Assembly: GCF_000400735.1 (NCBI RefSeq)
Contig: NZ_KE007367.1
Location: 424,672 to 488,671, forward strand
DNA from: Acinetobacter tandoii DSM 14970 = CIP 107469
GTDB lineage: Bacteria > Pseudomonadota > Gammaproteobacteria > Pseudomonadales > Moraxellaceae
Length of the DNA stretch: 64,000 bases
Reading direction: 5' to 3'
Shown here: positions 18,894 to 27,006 of the stretch, one piece after another
Numbering within the stretch: position 1 is the stretch's first letter
Layout: each line of letters begins with the position of its first letter
The notes under the pieces: model-generated
Told to the model about the DNA's origin: nothing
What the model saw: only the letters and a program-made list of their open reading frames with translations
Databases searched by the model: none
Program-made: the position numbers and the translations under genes

Positions 18894-18924
18894 TCGTGCA
18901 CTCCTTGAATTAGATTGGTCTGGG

Positions 18925-18976
18925 CGGGCTGAAATTCATACTGAAAACCAACATCAGTAGAACTATCACCAGCCCG
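18925..18976 (-). promoter_or_regulatory. Stem in the rpsT leader
   Basis: CGGGCTG (18925-18931) and CAGCCCG (18970-18976) are perfect 7-bp arms closing a 38-base loop, 32 bases before the S20 start codon. S20 represses its own translation in E. coli; whether this structure does that here is inference. Confidence 0.35.
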
Positions 18977-19108
18977 TAAACAAGTGCCATATTTTGATTA
19001 AACACGACTACGAAGTCAAGTCTTGACATGCTTTGACAACATTTTAGATGCAGAAAAATGTTAAAGAAAACGTTAGATTACTCATAAAACATGGAGAACG
19101 GTCAAAAA

Positions 19109-19774
19109 ATGATAAATTCGATTCAAAATGCAATTGTGATTGGTGCAACAGGTCTTGTAGGTCGGGCCTTAATAAAACAATTAAATGAATTAAGCAGTTG
19201 TGAACAAATTACGGCAGTGGTGCGACATTACGATGTTGAGTTAAGTCAGTTGGAAAAAGTCCATCAATTTGTACTGGAAGATTTTTTGTTACTAAATGAT
19301 GAGGATGTGCATGGTCATACTCATGCATTTAGTTGTTTGGGGTCAACTTTAAAAAAAGCAGGCTCAAAAGCGCAGTTTTATAATATTGATTATGAAATAA
19401 ATGCACATTTTGCAGATTTATTTGATGGATTAGAAACACATTACTTGTTGGTGAGTGCACTTGGCGCCAATTCGAAATCACCAATTTTTTATAATCGCGT
19501 TAAAGGTGAGTTAGAACAGCATATTCGTGAATTGGGTTTAGCGAAGACTTCAATACTACAACCTTCTTTATTGTTGGGTGAGCGATCAGAACAACGGTTG
19601 CTAGAAGGCGCTACTCAGCGCTTATATCAGAAGATGTCGCATTTGGTTCCAGATTCTTTTAAATATAAGCCAGTGACTGCGGAACAAGTGGCTCATACTA
19701 TGGTCGTGGCAGCTCAATATCAAACTGAAAAGTTTGAAATTTATGATAATTTACGCATACAAAAAGCCAAATAA
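19109..19774 (+). CDS. NAD(P)-binding Rossmann-fold protein (atypical SDR)
   Basis: About 221 aa protein with an N-terminal dinucleotide-binding loop VIGATGLVGRALIKQL, followed by SCLGSTLKKAGSKAQF and a VSALGANSKSPIFYNRVKGELE segment with the Y..xK pair of atypical short-chain dehydrogenases of the NmrA/HTATIP2-like group. Function and substrate are unknown. The start is ambiguous: ATG 19091 has no ribosome-binding site, whereas ATG 19109 follows GGAGAACGG. It abuts rraA with no gap, so the two are cotranscribed. Confidence 0.75.
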   Translation: MINSIQNAIVIGATGLVGRALIKQLNELSSCEQITAVVRHYDVELSQLEKVHQFVLEDFLLLNDEDVHGHTHAFSCLGSTLKKAGSKAQFYNIDYEINAHFADLFDGLETHYLLVSALGANSKSPIFYNRVKGELEQHIRELGLAKTSILQPSLLLGERSEQRLLEGATQRLYQKMSHLVPDSFKYKPVTAEQVAHTMVVAAQYQTEKFEIYDNLRIQKAK

Positions 19775-19786
19775 ATGGAGAATGAT

Positions 19787-20299
19787 GTGACAACAGTTCC
19801 TTTTGTAACTTGTGATTTATTAGACGATAACCCTGAAAAAGAACTTCAGGTGGTTACTCCATCGATTGACGGTAAATTTTTTAAAAGCTATGGGGCGCGC
19901 AAAAGTTTTGGCGGTCAGGTGGTGACGGTCAAATGTTTTGAAGATAACTCGCGAGTCAAAGAGCTTTTAGCGACTGAAGGTGCTGGTAAGGTGCTCGTTG
20001 TAGATGGGGGAGCTTCAATGCGCTGTGCCTTGATGGGGGATCTGATTGCTGAGTCAGCAGTTAAAAATCATTGGAATGGCGTGATTATTTATGGATGTGT
20101 TCGTGATGTGGATGCCATTGCAGAATTAGATTTGGGTGTACATGCATTGGCTGCAATTCCACAAAAAAGTAATCGTAAAGGCATAGGCGAAACGGATATT
20201 CCGCTCTATTTTGGTGGGGTAAGTATTCAATCTGGCGATTACATTTATGCCGATAATAATGGCATTGTGGTGGCTAAAGAACCATTGGTCGAACTATAA
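19787..20299 (+). CDS. rraA: Ribonuclease E activity regulator RraA
   Basis: Trimeric protein that binds RNase E and inhibits degradosome-dependent mRNA decay. Family motifs are clear: YGARKSFGGQVVTVKCFEDN, VVDGGASMRCALMGD, YGCVRDVDAI and GIGETDIPLYFGG. GTG 19787 follows a GGAG by six bases and gives a length of 170 aa; ATG 19775, directly after the previous stop, adds four residues and would place that GGAG inside the gene. The related 4-hydroxy-4-methyl-2-oxoglutarate aldolase family shares this fold, but the sequence fits RraA. Confidence 0.9.
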   Translation: MTTVPFVTCDLLDDNPEKELQVVTPSIDGKFFKSYGARKSFGGQVVTVKCFEDNSRVKELLATEGAGKVLVVDGGASMRCALMGDLIAESAVKNHWNGVIIYGCVRDVDAIAELDLGVHALAAIPQKSNRKGIGETDIPLYFGGVSIQSGDYIYADNNGIVVAKEPLVEL

Positions 20300-20323
20300 G
20301 ACCATTAAAAATAAGGACAAAAT

Positions 20324-21103
20324 ATGGTGAATCATCAAATAAAAGTCATTCAAGCTTTGGCTTCATCATTTGTGGAAGGTGGTCGAGGAGTCTCTGGTAC
20401 AGCTTTTCCAAAGCAACCAGAGAAATCATTGAAACTCTATGAATTTGAAGGTTCTCCATTTTGTCGCCGTGTGCGTGAAGTTTTAACTTTATTGAATCTG
20501 GATTATGAAGTTTATCCATGTCCAAAAGGTGGAACAAAATATCGTAAAATCGTAAAGCAATTAGGTGGAAAAAAACAATTTCCTTTCTTCATTGATGATA
20601 ATACTTCAACGCAGATGTATGAGTCCCAAGACATTATTCATCATCTATTTGAACATTATGGGCGAACAGGGAAAATACCGAAAAAATTTGCGCATTATCC
20701 CAAAATTCCTGTTATGGCACTTGCTGGAACTATTATCAATGGCGCGCGTGGTGTTTGGGTGGATCAACGTATTGTCAACCGTGAAGCACCGCAGCAGTTG
20801 CTTGAATTATGGGGATTTGAGGCGAGCCCATTTACCCGTGTCGTTCGAGGTGTATTAACGGAATTAGAGCTGCCATTTATATTTCATAATGTGGCAAAAG
20901 AGCGCTGGCAAGATATGGGACCTGCTGTATTACGCTTAAAGCCAGGAAAGTATATCCCAATTAAAGAGGGTAAACGTGAAAAGGTAATGCTGTTGATGGG
21001 ACGTGATATTCAAGTGCCATATTTAGTTGACCCAAATACACAAGTAAGGATGTTTGAATCGGCAAAAATCGTCAACTACCTTAAAAAGCAATATGGTGCT
21101 TAG
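20324..21103 (+). CDS. Protein with two tandem GST N-terminal (thioredoxin-like) domains
   Basis: A 259 aa soluble protein of unknown role. Residues about 36-112 form one GST N-terminal/thioredoxin fold with the active-site-like loop GSPFCRRVREVL; residues about 158-255 form a second with ASPFTRVVRGVL. Each ends with a YESQDIIHHL or FESAKIVNYL motif that binds the glutathione gamma-glutamyl group in GSTs. No GST C-terminal helical domain is visible. Only the first repeat keeps a Cys in the loop; the second has Thr. Its start is 24 bases after rraA, so it may be cotranscribed. Confidence 0.8.
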   Translation: MVNHQIKVIQALASSFVEGGRGVSGTAFPKQPEKSLKLYEFEGSPFCRRVREVLTLLNLDYEVYPCPKGGTKYRKIVKQLGGKKQFPFFIDDNTSTQMYESQDIIHHLFEHYGRTGKIPKKFAHYPKIPVMALAGTIINGARGVWVDQRIVNREAPQQLLELWGFEASPFTRVVRGVLTELELPFIFHNVAKERWQDMGPAVLRLKPGKYIPIKEGKREKVMLLMGRDIQVPYLVDPNTQVRMFESAKIVNYLKKQYGA

Positions 21104-21169
21104 AATCCTAGGTATAAAAACTTGAACTCGGATTAGATAATGGATAATAGTTTAATTTGAGTGTTAGGT

Positions 21170-21868
21170 TTAAGTGGTCAATAGCGTGAATAATTGTTGC
21201 ATGCCTTCGGTTGCGGTTTGTGCAATAAGCTGATATTGCGGAGGCATGGTTTGTTGATGCGCTTTAGGGTCAATATAATATGCTTTACAGTGTAGTGGAA
21301 TTTCATGGATTAGTCCTGCAACAGGATATACCTCTAAACTTGAGCCAATCACAATAAAAATATCTGCGTGTTGTACAATTTTTTGTGCCTCGGCATAAGC
21401 AGGTACAGCCTCACCAAACCAGACCACATGCGGTCGTAGTGGGTAGCCTAAAGGGCAACGATCTGTTTCTAAATTAAGTTCCCAGCCTTCTATAGGGTAA
21501 AACTCAGTCGCATATTCGGCATGGGGCCCAGAACTCTTGGCGAAGCGAATATTGCCATGTAAATGTAATACATTGTCATTACCTGCACGTTCATGCAGAT
21601 CATCAATATTTTGTGTAATGACATTGAGATGATAGTGCTGCTGTAATTGGGCAATCAGTTGATGAGCACGGTTCGGTTGAGCGTGTAAAATATGTTTACG
21701 TCGTTGGTTATAAAAATCTTGAACCAACTGCGGGTTTCTTGCCCAAGCTTCAGGTGTGGCGACATCTTCAATGTTGTAATTTTCCCAGAGGCCGTCGTGA
21801 TCACGAAAGGTTTGAATACCACTTTCGGCACTCATACCAGCACCTGAAAATACCACTAAGTTTTGCAT
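21170..21868 (-). CDS. Sir2 family NAD-dependent protein deacylase
   Basis: A 232 aa sirtuin. NAD-binding motifs are intact: GAGMSAESGIQTFRD (residues 9-23), TQNIDDLHERAG, the catalytic His in HLHG, and the RPHVVWFGE and VIGSSLEVYPVAG segments. The four zinc-binding Cys of classical CobB are not there: only one Cys (DRCPLGY) lies in the region after HLHG. NAD-dependent deacetylation or desuccinylation of lysines is the family activity; the substrate is unknown. It is transcribed alone on -, convergent with the GST-like gene. Confidence 0.88.
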   Translation of the reverse strand: MQNLVVFSGAGMSAESGIQTFRDHDGLWENYNIEDVATPEAWARNPQLVQDFYNQRRKHILHAQPNRAHQLIAQLQQHYHLNVITQNIDDLHERAGNDNVLHLHGNIRFAKSSGPHAEYATEFYPIEGWELNLETDRCPLGYPLRPHVVWFGEAVPAYAEAQKIVQHADIFIVIGSSLEVYPVAGLIHEIPLHCKAYYIDPKAHQQTMPPQYQLIAQTATEGMQQLFTLLTT

Positions 21869-21898
21869 GATTTCCTCATTGTTTACTTATTCTTGGGC

Positions 21899-22867
21899 TT
21901 AGGTATCAACTGAAGTGAAGTTTGAAATCATTTTTACTTCATGTTGAATCCAGTCGACAAACTTGCTCAAAATAGTTGATGGCGCTTGACTAGAATGCAC
22001 CAAATAATATGCACGATTACTCGGTAATGGACTGCTACTAGTAATCACCAAGGTTTGATTTTTTAGTTCTTGTTCAATCAGCATTTGCGGAATTAAAGCA
22101 ACGCCCATCGAATGTGATGCCGCTACAGCGAGCATGGAAAACAGCTCATGTCGTTGTCCTTCGTCGGCTTTAGGGTGGTCGATTTGATGGGCTTGAAACC
22201 ATTCCTGCCAAATAGTAGGTCGTGTGGTTTGCTGTAATAAAGGAAGTTGCGTAATTTGCTCTGGGTTTAAATGATAGCTATATGGGGTGAGTTTTTCAGC
22301 GTTTGGAAAATGTTTCAAAATAAGTGAAGGTGAGCAAACAGCGATAACATCTTCATGCATTAAAAAATAGGCTTGGATGCTTGGCCAGTGTTCAATCTGT
22401 TGCTCTGTACCTGCATAAATGGCTGCATCGAACATATGGTCATTAAATAAAAAAGGCTTAGTACTGGTTTCCAAATGAATGGTAATTTCAGGATAACGCA
22501 TATTAAAACCATGGAGTTTTGGTAATAACCAACGAGTAGCAAAGGTCGGCACAACACCGAGTTTTAGTGTCCCTCCTAAACCTTTATGTGCCATGACTTC
22601 TTGTGTGGATTTTTCTAAACCGAGTAAATAGGGTTTTATCGCCGTATAATATTGTGTACCCGCAATGGTCAGTTCCATACCATGTCGTGTTCGTGTAAAT
22701 AATTGAATATCTAAAAATTCTTCCAATTGCTGAATTTGACGCGATACTGCACTTTGGGTCATGGATAGTTCTAAAGCTGCATGCGTGTAACTGGCATGTT
22801 TAGCAGCCGATTCAAAGCAGAGTAAGCTCTGCATAGAGGGAATTTTTCTTCTCATTAGTCTTGTCAT
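21899..22867 (-). CDS. gcdR: LysR-family regulator, probably of glutarate genes (GcdR-like)
   Basis: A 322 aa LysR protein: N-terminal winged helix-turn-helix (HASYTHAALELSMTQSAVSRQIQQLE, about residues 23-48) and C-terminal effector domain. Divergent from gcdH with about 220 bases between them, which is the arrangement of GcdR of Pseudomonas putida, an activator of gcdH and the glutarate CoA-transferase. The LysR membership is certain; the GcdR role is inferred from position. An 8-bp-arm palindrome of T-N11-A form lies in the shared intergenic region. Confidence 0.8.
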   Translation of the reverse strand: MTRLMRRKIPSMQSLLCFESAAKHASYTHAALELSMTQSAVSRQIQQLEEFLDIQLFTRTRHGMELTIAGTQYYTAIKPYLLGLEKSTQEVMAHKGLGGTLKLGVVPTFATRWLLPKLHGFNMRYPEITIHLETSTKPFLFNDHMFDAAIYAGTEQQIEHWPSIQAYFLMHEDVIAVCSPSLILKHFPNAEKLTPYSYHLNPEQITQLPLLQQTTRPTIWQEWFQAHQIDHPKADEGQRHELFSMLAVAASHSMGVALIPQMLIEQELKNQTLVITSSSPLPSNRAYYLVHSSQAPSTILSKFVDWIQHEVKMISNFTSVDT

Positions 22868-22983
22868 TCAGCCATTAGGATATTTCAAAAGTGCATAAAG
22901 CATGTAGATTGCATCATAAGAACATACTGTAGAAATGTCATTTTTACCAATTTATTGTTTTTTTAATGTGAAAAAAATAAACA

Positions 22984-23006
22984 AGATATGCGTTTAAAGC
23001 ATATCT
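22984..23006. promoter_or_regulatory. LysR-type operator between gcdR and gcdH
   Basis: AGATATGC-GTTTAAA-GCATATCT is a palindrome with perfect 8-bp arms and a 7-base centre, containing the T-N11-A pattern that LysR proteins bind. It lies 82 bases before the gcdH start. No T run follows, so it is not a terminator. Confidence 0.6.
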
Positions 23007-23087
23007 GCATGCGAATTAATCGTTTGAATTATTTTGTGTTCAAGCATAGCATCATTATAGATAACAAGACCTAGCAGAGGATGCGTA

Positions 23088-24302
23088 ATGAACCAAATGG
23101 TGAATACAAAAGCGGCACGTGTACAATTTGATTGGAAAGATCCATTTTTAATTGAGCAGCAACTCACAGAAGAAGAGCGCATGATTCGTGATACGGCATA
23201 TGCCTATTGTCAGGAACAGTTAATGCCACGTGTATTGGAGCAGTTCCGTTATGAACGAACTGATGCTGGTATTTTCCGTGAAATGGGAGAACTGGGCTTA
23301 TTGGGGCCAACGATTTCTGAACAATATGGCGGTGCAGGTTTAAATTATGTGAGTTATGGCTTAATTGCACGTGAAATTGAACGTGTAGATTCAGGCTACC
23401 GTTCTATGGCGAGCGTACAAAGTTCTTTGGTGATGGTGCCAATTCACGAATTTGGTACAGAGCAGCAAAAACAACAATATTTACCAAAACTCGCATCAGG
23501 TGAGTACATTGGTTGCTTCGGTTTAACTGAGCCAGACCACGGTTCAGACCCAGGAAGCATGATTACACGTGCTAAAAAAGTAGCAGGTGGTTATCGCTTA
23601 TCTGGTGCGAAAATGTGGATTACCAATAGCCCAATTGCAGATGTATTTGTGGTGTGGGCAAAAGAAGTGTCTGAAGAAGGACATGTGGGTGACATTCGTG
23701 GCTTTATTTTAGAAAAAGGTTGGGAAGGGCTTTCGGCACCTGCGATTCATGGCAAAGTGGGTTTACGTGCATCAATCACAGGTGAAATTGTGATGGATAA
23801 CGTTTTTGTTCCAGAAGAAAATGCATTTCCTGAAATTCGTGGTTTGAAAGGTCCATTTACCTGCCTAAATAGCGCACGCTATGGTATCGCTTGGGGCGCG
23901 ATGGGTGCAGCAGAATTCTGTTGGCATACTGCGCATCAATATACAATGGATCGTAAACAGTTTGGTCGCCCTTTAGCAGCAAACCAACTTATTCAGAAAA
24001 AACTTGCTGATATGCAAACTGAAATTGCTTTAGGGTTACAAGTTGCTTTGCGTTTTGGACGTATGAAAGATGAAGGGATTGCATCGGTTGAAGGAACCTC
24101 TCTAATCAAACGTAACAACTGTGGTAAAGCTTTAGATATTGCCCGTTTAGCCCGTGACATGATGGGGGGAAATGGGATTAGTGATGAGTTTGGTGTCGCA
24201 CGACATTTGGTCAATTTAGAAGTGGTGAACACCTATGAAGGCACCCATGACGTACATGCACTAATTCTTGGTCGTGCGCAGACGGGTATTGCTGCATTCT
24301 AA
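23088..24302 (+). CDS. gcdH: Glutaryl-CoA dehydrogenase
   Basis: FAD enzyme that oxidises and decarboxylates glutaryl-CoA to crotonyl-CoA in lysine and glutarate breakdown. At 404 aa it has the acyl-CoA dehydrogenase fold: the first signature [16 protein letters not shown] and the C-terminal [19 protein letters not shown], whose Glu in YEGT is the catalytic base. The [11 protein letters not shown] stretch carries the Arg typical of glutaryl-CoA specificity. The adjacent CoA transferase can make its substrate. Confidence 0.95.
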   Translation: MNQMVNTKAARVQFDWKDPFLIEQQLTEEERMIRDTAYAYCQEQLMPRVLEQFRYERTDAGIFREMGELGLLGPTISEQYGGAGLNYVSYGLIAREIERVDSGYRSMASVQSSLVMVPIHEFGTEQQKQQYLPKLASGEYIGCFGLTEPDHGSDPGSMITRAKKVAGGYRLSGAKMWITNSPIADVFVVWAKEVSEEGHVGDIRGFILEKGWEGLSAPAIHGKVGLRASITGEIVMDNVFVPEENAFPEIRGLKGPFTCLNSARYGIAWGAMGAAEFCWHTAHQYTMDRKQFGRPLAANQLIQKKLADMQTEIALGLQVALRFGRMKDEGIASVEGTSLIKRNNCGKALDIARLARDMMGGNGISDEFGVARHLVNLEVVNTYEGTHDVHALILGRAQTGIAAF

Positions 24303-24330
24303 TTTTAAAAAATCATTTGATCAAAATCAG

Positions 24331-24348
24331 GGTGCTCGAAAGAGCATC
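24331..24348 (+). promoter_or_regulatory. GAAA-tetraloop hairpin between gcdH and the CoA transferase
   Basis: GGTGCTC-GAAA-GAGCATC forms a 7-bp stem (one G-U) capped by a GNRA tetraloop, 28 bases after gcdH and 65 before the next start. No T run follows, so an mRNA processing or stability element is more likely than a terminator. Confidence 0.4.
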
Positions 24349-24412
24349 TTAAGGGCAAATGCATCTTTGTAAATCAAAAGTAAAACGAAAATGCAAGATT
24401 GAGGAGCAAATA

Positions 24413-25639
24413 ATGGGTGCGTTAAAGGGAATTCGGGTTTTGGATCTGAGCCGAGTATTGGCGGGCCCATGGTGTGGGCAAATTTTGGCAGATCTCGGTG
24501 CCGAAGTCATTAAAATTGAGCGTCCACAATGTGGTGATGATACTCGCATGTGGGGGCCGCCATGGATGCTTGATGCTCACGGTGAACAGACGCGTGAGTC
24601 AGGTTATTACCAGTCGGCCAATAGAAATAAATATTCAGTCGCGATTGATATTACACGCTCAGAGGGACAGGCTATTCTGCATGAAATGGTCAAAACGGCA
24701 GATGTCGTGATCGAAAACTATAAAGCGGGTTCATTACAGAAATATAGTCTGGATTATGAAACTTTAAGTGATATTAATCCGAATCTTGTTTATTGCTCGA
24801 TCACAGGTTTTGGACAAACAGGACCACGTGCGGCTGAACCAGGCTATGACTTTATCATTCAGGGTATGTCTGGACTGATGAGTATTACGGGTGAAGAGGA
24901 AGATTCAGGGTGTGGCGCACAAAAAGTGGGTGTCGCTGTGGTCGATATTCAAACAGGCTTATATGCCACGATTGCCATTCAGGCTGCACTATTGGCTCGT
25001 CATCAGATTGGACGAGGGCAACATATTGATTTGTCATTACTGGATGTTCAGGTGGCAGGTTTAGCCAATCAAGGTATGAATTATCTCACTACGGGTGTAT
25101 CTCCAAAGCGTATGGGAAATAGTCATCCGAATATTGTTCCATATCAAACTTTTAGCGCGAAAGATAAAGAATTTATTGTCGCTTGTGGTAACGATAAGCA
25201 GTTTAAAGATTTCTGTATTGCGATTGGTTATACCTCGCTATTGGAAGATGGGCGTTTTAATCGAAATCAGGATCGAGTACGCCACCGTGAAGTACTTATT
25301 GAATTATTATCTGCTCATTTTGTACAGCAAAATGCAGAGTCGTGGGTGAGTGCGATTCATGCATTTAAAGTCCCTGTTGGGCTTATTAATTCTGTTGCCG
25401 AAGCTCTGCAAGAACCCCAAATTCAACATCGGGAAATGGTGGTGAATATACAACATCTACTTAATCCAGAGTTTCAGATGATTGGTTCGCCTATAAAATT
25501 GTCTGAAACACCTGTTGAATACCATCATGCACCGCCACAATTGGGAGAACATACCATGTCTGTATTGTCTCAATTTAAAGCGGAACATGAATTACGACTG
25601 TTAAAAGGAATGGGTGTGATTGATGGTAAAATAGCCTAA
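24413..25639 (+). CDS. gcoT: CaiB/BaiF family CoA transferase, probably glutarate CoA-transferase
   Basis: Class III CoA transferase of 408 aa. The N-terminus GIRVLDLSRVLAGPWCGQ and GAEVIKIERP are the family opening; the catalytic Asp is in VAVVDIQTGLYA. Next to gcdH and a LysR gene, it most likely moves CoA from succinyl-CoA to glutarate, as P. putida GcoT does; substrate is inferred. ATG 24413 follows GAGGAGC by six bases, so the 18 extra residues from 24359 are discarded. No convincing terminator is seen in the 37 bases before the next, convergent gene. Confidence 0.82.
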   Translation: MGALKGIRVLDLSRVLAGPWCGQILADLGAEVIKIERPQCGDDTRMWGPPWMLDAHGEQTRESGYYQSANRNKYSVAIDITRSEGQAILHEMVKTADVVIENYKAGSLQKYSLDYETLSDINPNLVYCSITGFGQTGPRAAEPGYDFIIQGMSGLMSITGEEEDSGCGAQKVGVAVVDIQTGLYATIAIQAALLARHQIGRGQHIDLSLLDVQVAGLANQGMNYLTTGVSPKRMGNSHPNIVPYQTFSAKDKEFIVACGNDKQFKDFCIAIGYTSLLEDGRFNRNQDRVRHREVLIELLSAHFVQQNAESWVSAIHAFKVPVGLINSVAEALQEPQIQHREMVVNIQHLLNPEFQMIGSPIKLSETPVEYHHAPPQLGEHTMSVLSQFKAEHELRLLKGMGVIDGKIA

Positions 25640-25676
25640 GCAGATGAATTATTAAAAATATGACCTAGAAGGGCAT

Positions 25677-26066
25677 TTAATTCTGTTTGAGATCAAAAAA
25701 GTTTAACCAAGGCTTTCTTTGATTTGAATCGATGAGTTTGATGCTCTTTATAAAATAAAGCTCATCCTCATCACCAGGCCCGACAATGCGTCCAGCATTA
25801 ATTTCATAAGACAGATCAACTACAGCTTGGCGACCTTTGAATTGGTTTTTGAGTTTCTCACCCAGTGAGTCTTGATCAAACTCAAACCAATCACCACATT
25901 GCTGACTACAATAAGCGTGATATTCTTTTCCTTGCTGATCTTTTAAACCAAGTCCGAGATCATCTACGCCACCCCCATAAATGATGGTGTAGGTTTCGAA
26001 TTGTGAATTTGCAAAAGCAGACATACTTGAAAGCATAAGAATACAGTTGAAAAAATATTTTTTCAT
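25677..26066 (-). CDS. Small secreted protein of unknown function
   Basis: A 129 aa protein with a clear signal peptide (MKKYFFNCILMLSSMSAFA, mature start about NSQF). The mature part is acidic, with a C-x3-C pair (YCSQQCGDW) and a conserved-looking ending KPWLNFFDLKQN. I do not recognise a domain. It is probably periplasmic. It is convergent with gcoT; the 26067-26168 gap upstream contains the terminator of the cat-ben genes. Confidence 0.65.
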   Translation of the reverse strand: MKKYFFNCILMLSSMSAFANSQFETYTIIYGGGVDDLGLGLKDQQGKEYHAYCSQQCGDWFEFDQDSLGEKLKNQFKGRQAVVDLSYEINAGRIVGPGDEDELYFIKSIKLIDSNQRKPWLNFFDLKQN

Positions 26067-26126
26067 TTTTATAAATTCTAGGGGTTATGAAGTTAGTGGA
26101 CGGTATTTAAACAAACATTTTAGACA

Positions 26127-26155
26127 AAGAAAAGCCTCAACAATGTGAGGCCTTT
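26127..26155 (-). terminator. Terminator of the cat-ben gene cluster
   Basis: Read on -, GCCTCA-CATTGT-TGAGGC followed by TTTTCTTT lies 18 bases after the catD stop. It marks the end of the long cat-ben unit. The 10-base sequence with GGACGGTATT occurs on both sides of it (26098 and 26158). Confidence 0.75.
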
Positions 26156-26168
26156 GAGGACGGTATTC

Positions 26169-26945
26169 TTATACAAGAAACTGTTTTAAAGCTTCATTAA
26201 ACGCCGTTGGCTGTTCCACATTCGAAATATGCGATGCATCAATTTCTACCAACCGACTCTTGGGAATTTGACTCTGCATAAACTCAGCATCCGCCACCGT
26301 TGTCACAGGATCTTGCTGTCCTGCAACAAGCAACACAGGAACCGTAATTGTCTTTAATTGTTCCCGAACATCCGCTTTAGCCAAAGCTTCACAACAACTC
26401 GCATAACCTTCAGGGCTGCCAGCACCTAAGTCGTTTGAAAGCGTTGCAACCGTTGCCGCGTTGCTTTGGATAAAGGGAACTGTAAACCATCGCGAAGCTG
26501 CACTGTCCGCGATGGATTGTAAACCTTGAGATCTGACCAAAGCCGCCCGATCCAGCCAAGCCTGCTCCTGACCAATTTTAGCCGCCGTATTACATACCAC
26601 CACATGGCTAAAACGCTCAGGATAATGAATCGCCAACCATTGACCGGTTAAGCCACCCATGGAGATGCCACAAAATGCAGCTTTTGAAATCTGTAAATGA
26701 TCCAGCAAATGAATCACATCCTCACCTAATTGTTGCAAGCTATAAGGACCTTGCGGGGTAGATGAAGTACCATGACCACGCGTGTCATAACACACCACAA
26801 AGAACTGCTCTTTTAAAGCATTAAACTGCTGCTGCCACATGCCATAATTGGTACCCAAAGAATTGGAAAATACCAAAGCAGGATTGGTGGCATCACCAAA
26901 AGTTGCGTAATTGATGGTTGCATCATTTGAAATAAATGTTGGCAT
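26169..26945 (-). CDS. catD: 3-oxoadipate enol-lactonase
   Basis: Alpha/beta hydrolase of 258 aa that opens 3-oxoadipate enol-lactone to 3-oxoadipate in the beta-ketoadipate pathway. The nucleophile elbow GISMGG (Ser near residue 95), the oxyanion-side SNSLGTNYGMWQ and the C-terminal ASHISNVEQP with the catalytic His are visible. Named catD by cluster; it may have a pcaD twin elsewhere, as in A. baylyi. It is the last gene before the terminator. Its leader contains a strong hairpin repeat whose last segment (GGGAGGG) is the ribosome-binding site. Confidence 0.9.
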   Translation of the reverse strand: MPTFISNDATINYATFGDATNPALVFSNSLGTNYGMWQQQFNALKEQFFVVCYDTRGHGTSSTPQGPYSLQQLGEDVIHLLDHLQISKAAFCGISMGGLTGQWLAIHYPERFSHVVVCNTAAKIGQEQAWLDRAALVRSQGLQSIADSAASRWFTVPFIQSNAATVATLSNDLGAGSPEGYASCCEALAKADVREQLKTITVPVLLVAGQQDPVTTVADAEFMQSQIPKSRLVEIDASHISNVEQPTAFNEALKQFLV

Positions 26946-26949
26946 AAAT

Positions 26950-26981
26950 CCCTCCCGACCTCCCTTTAAAAAAGGGAGGGG
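26950..26981 (-). repeat. Hairpin repeat forming the catD ribosome-binding region
   Basis: On + it reads CCTCCC-GA-CCTCCCTTT-AAA-AAAGGGAGGGG: 9-bp perfect arms (26959-26967 and 26971-26979) plus an extra CCTCCC copy. In the catD mRNA one CCCUCCC can pair with either of two GGGAGG copies, and the second copy is the Shine-Dalgarno sequence about four bases before the ATG. It resembles REP-like repeats I associate with Acinetobacter genomes, from memory. Confidence 0.6.
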
Positions 26982-27006
26982 AAATATCTTAAATAGTTAT
27001 GATTTG

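Noticed and set aside
19023..19061. Two overlapping TTGACA boxes as a promoter for the Rossmann-fold gene
   Set aside because: No acceptable -10 lies 16-18 bases downstream of either; left uncalled.
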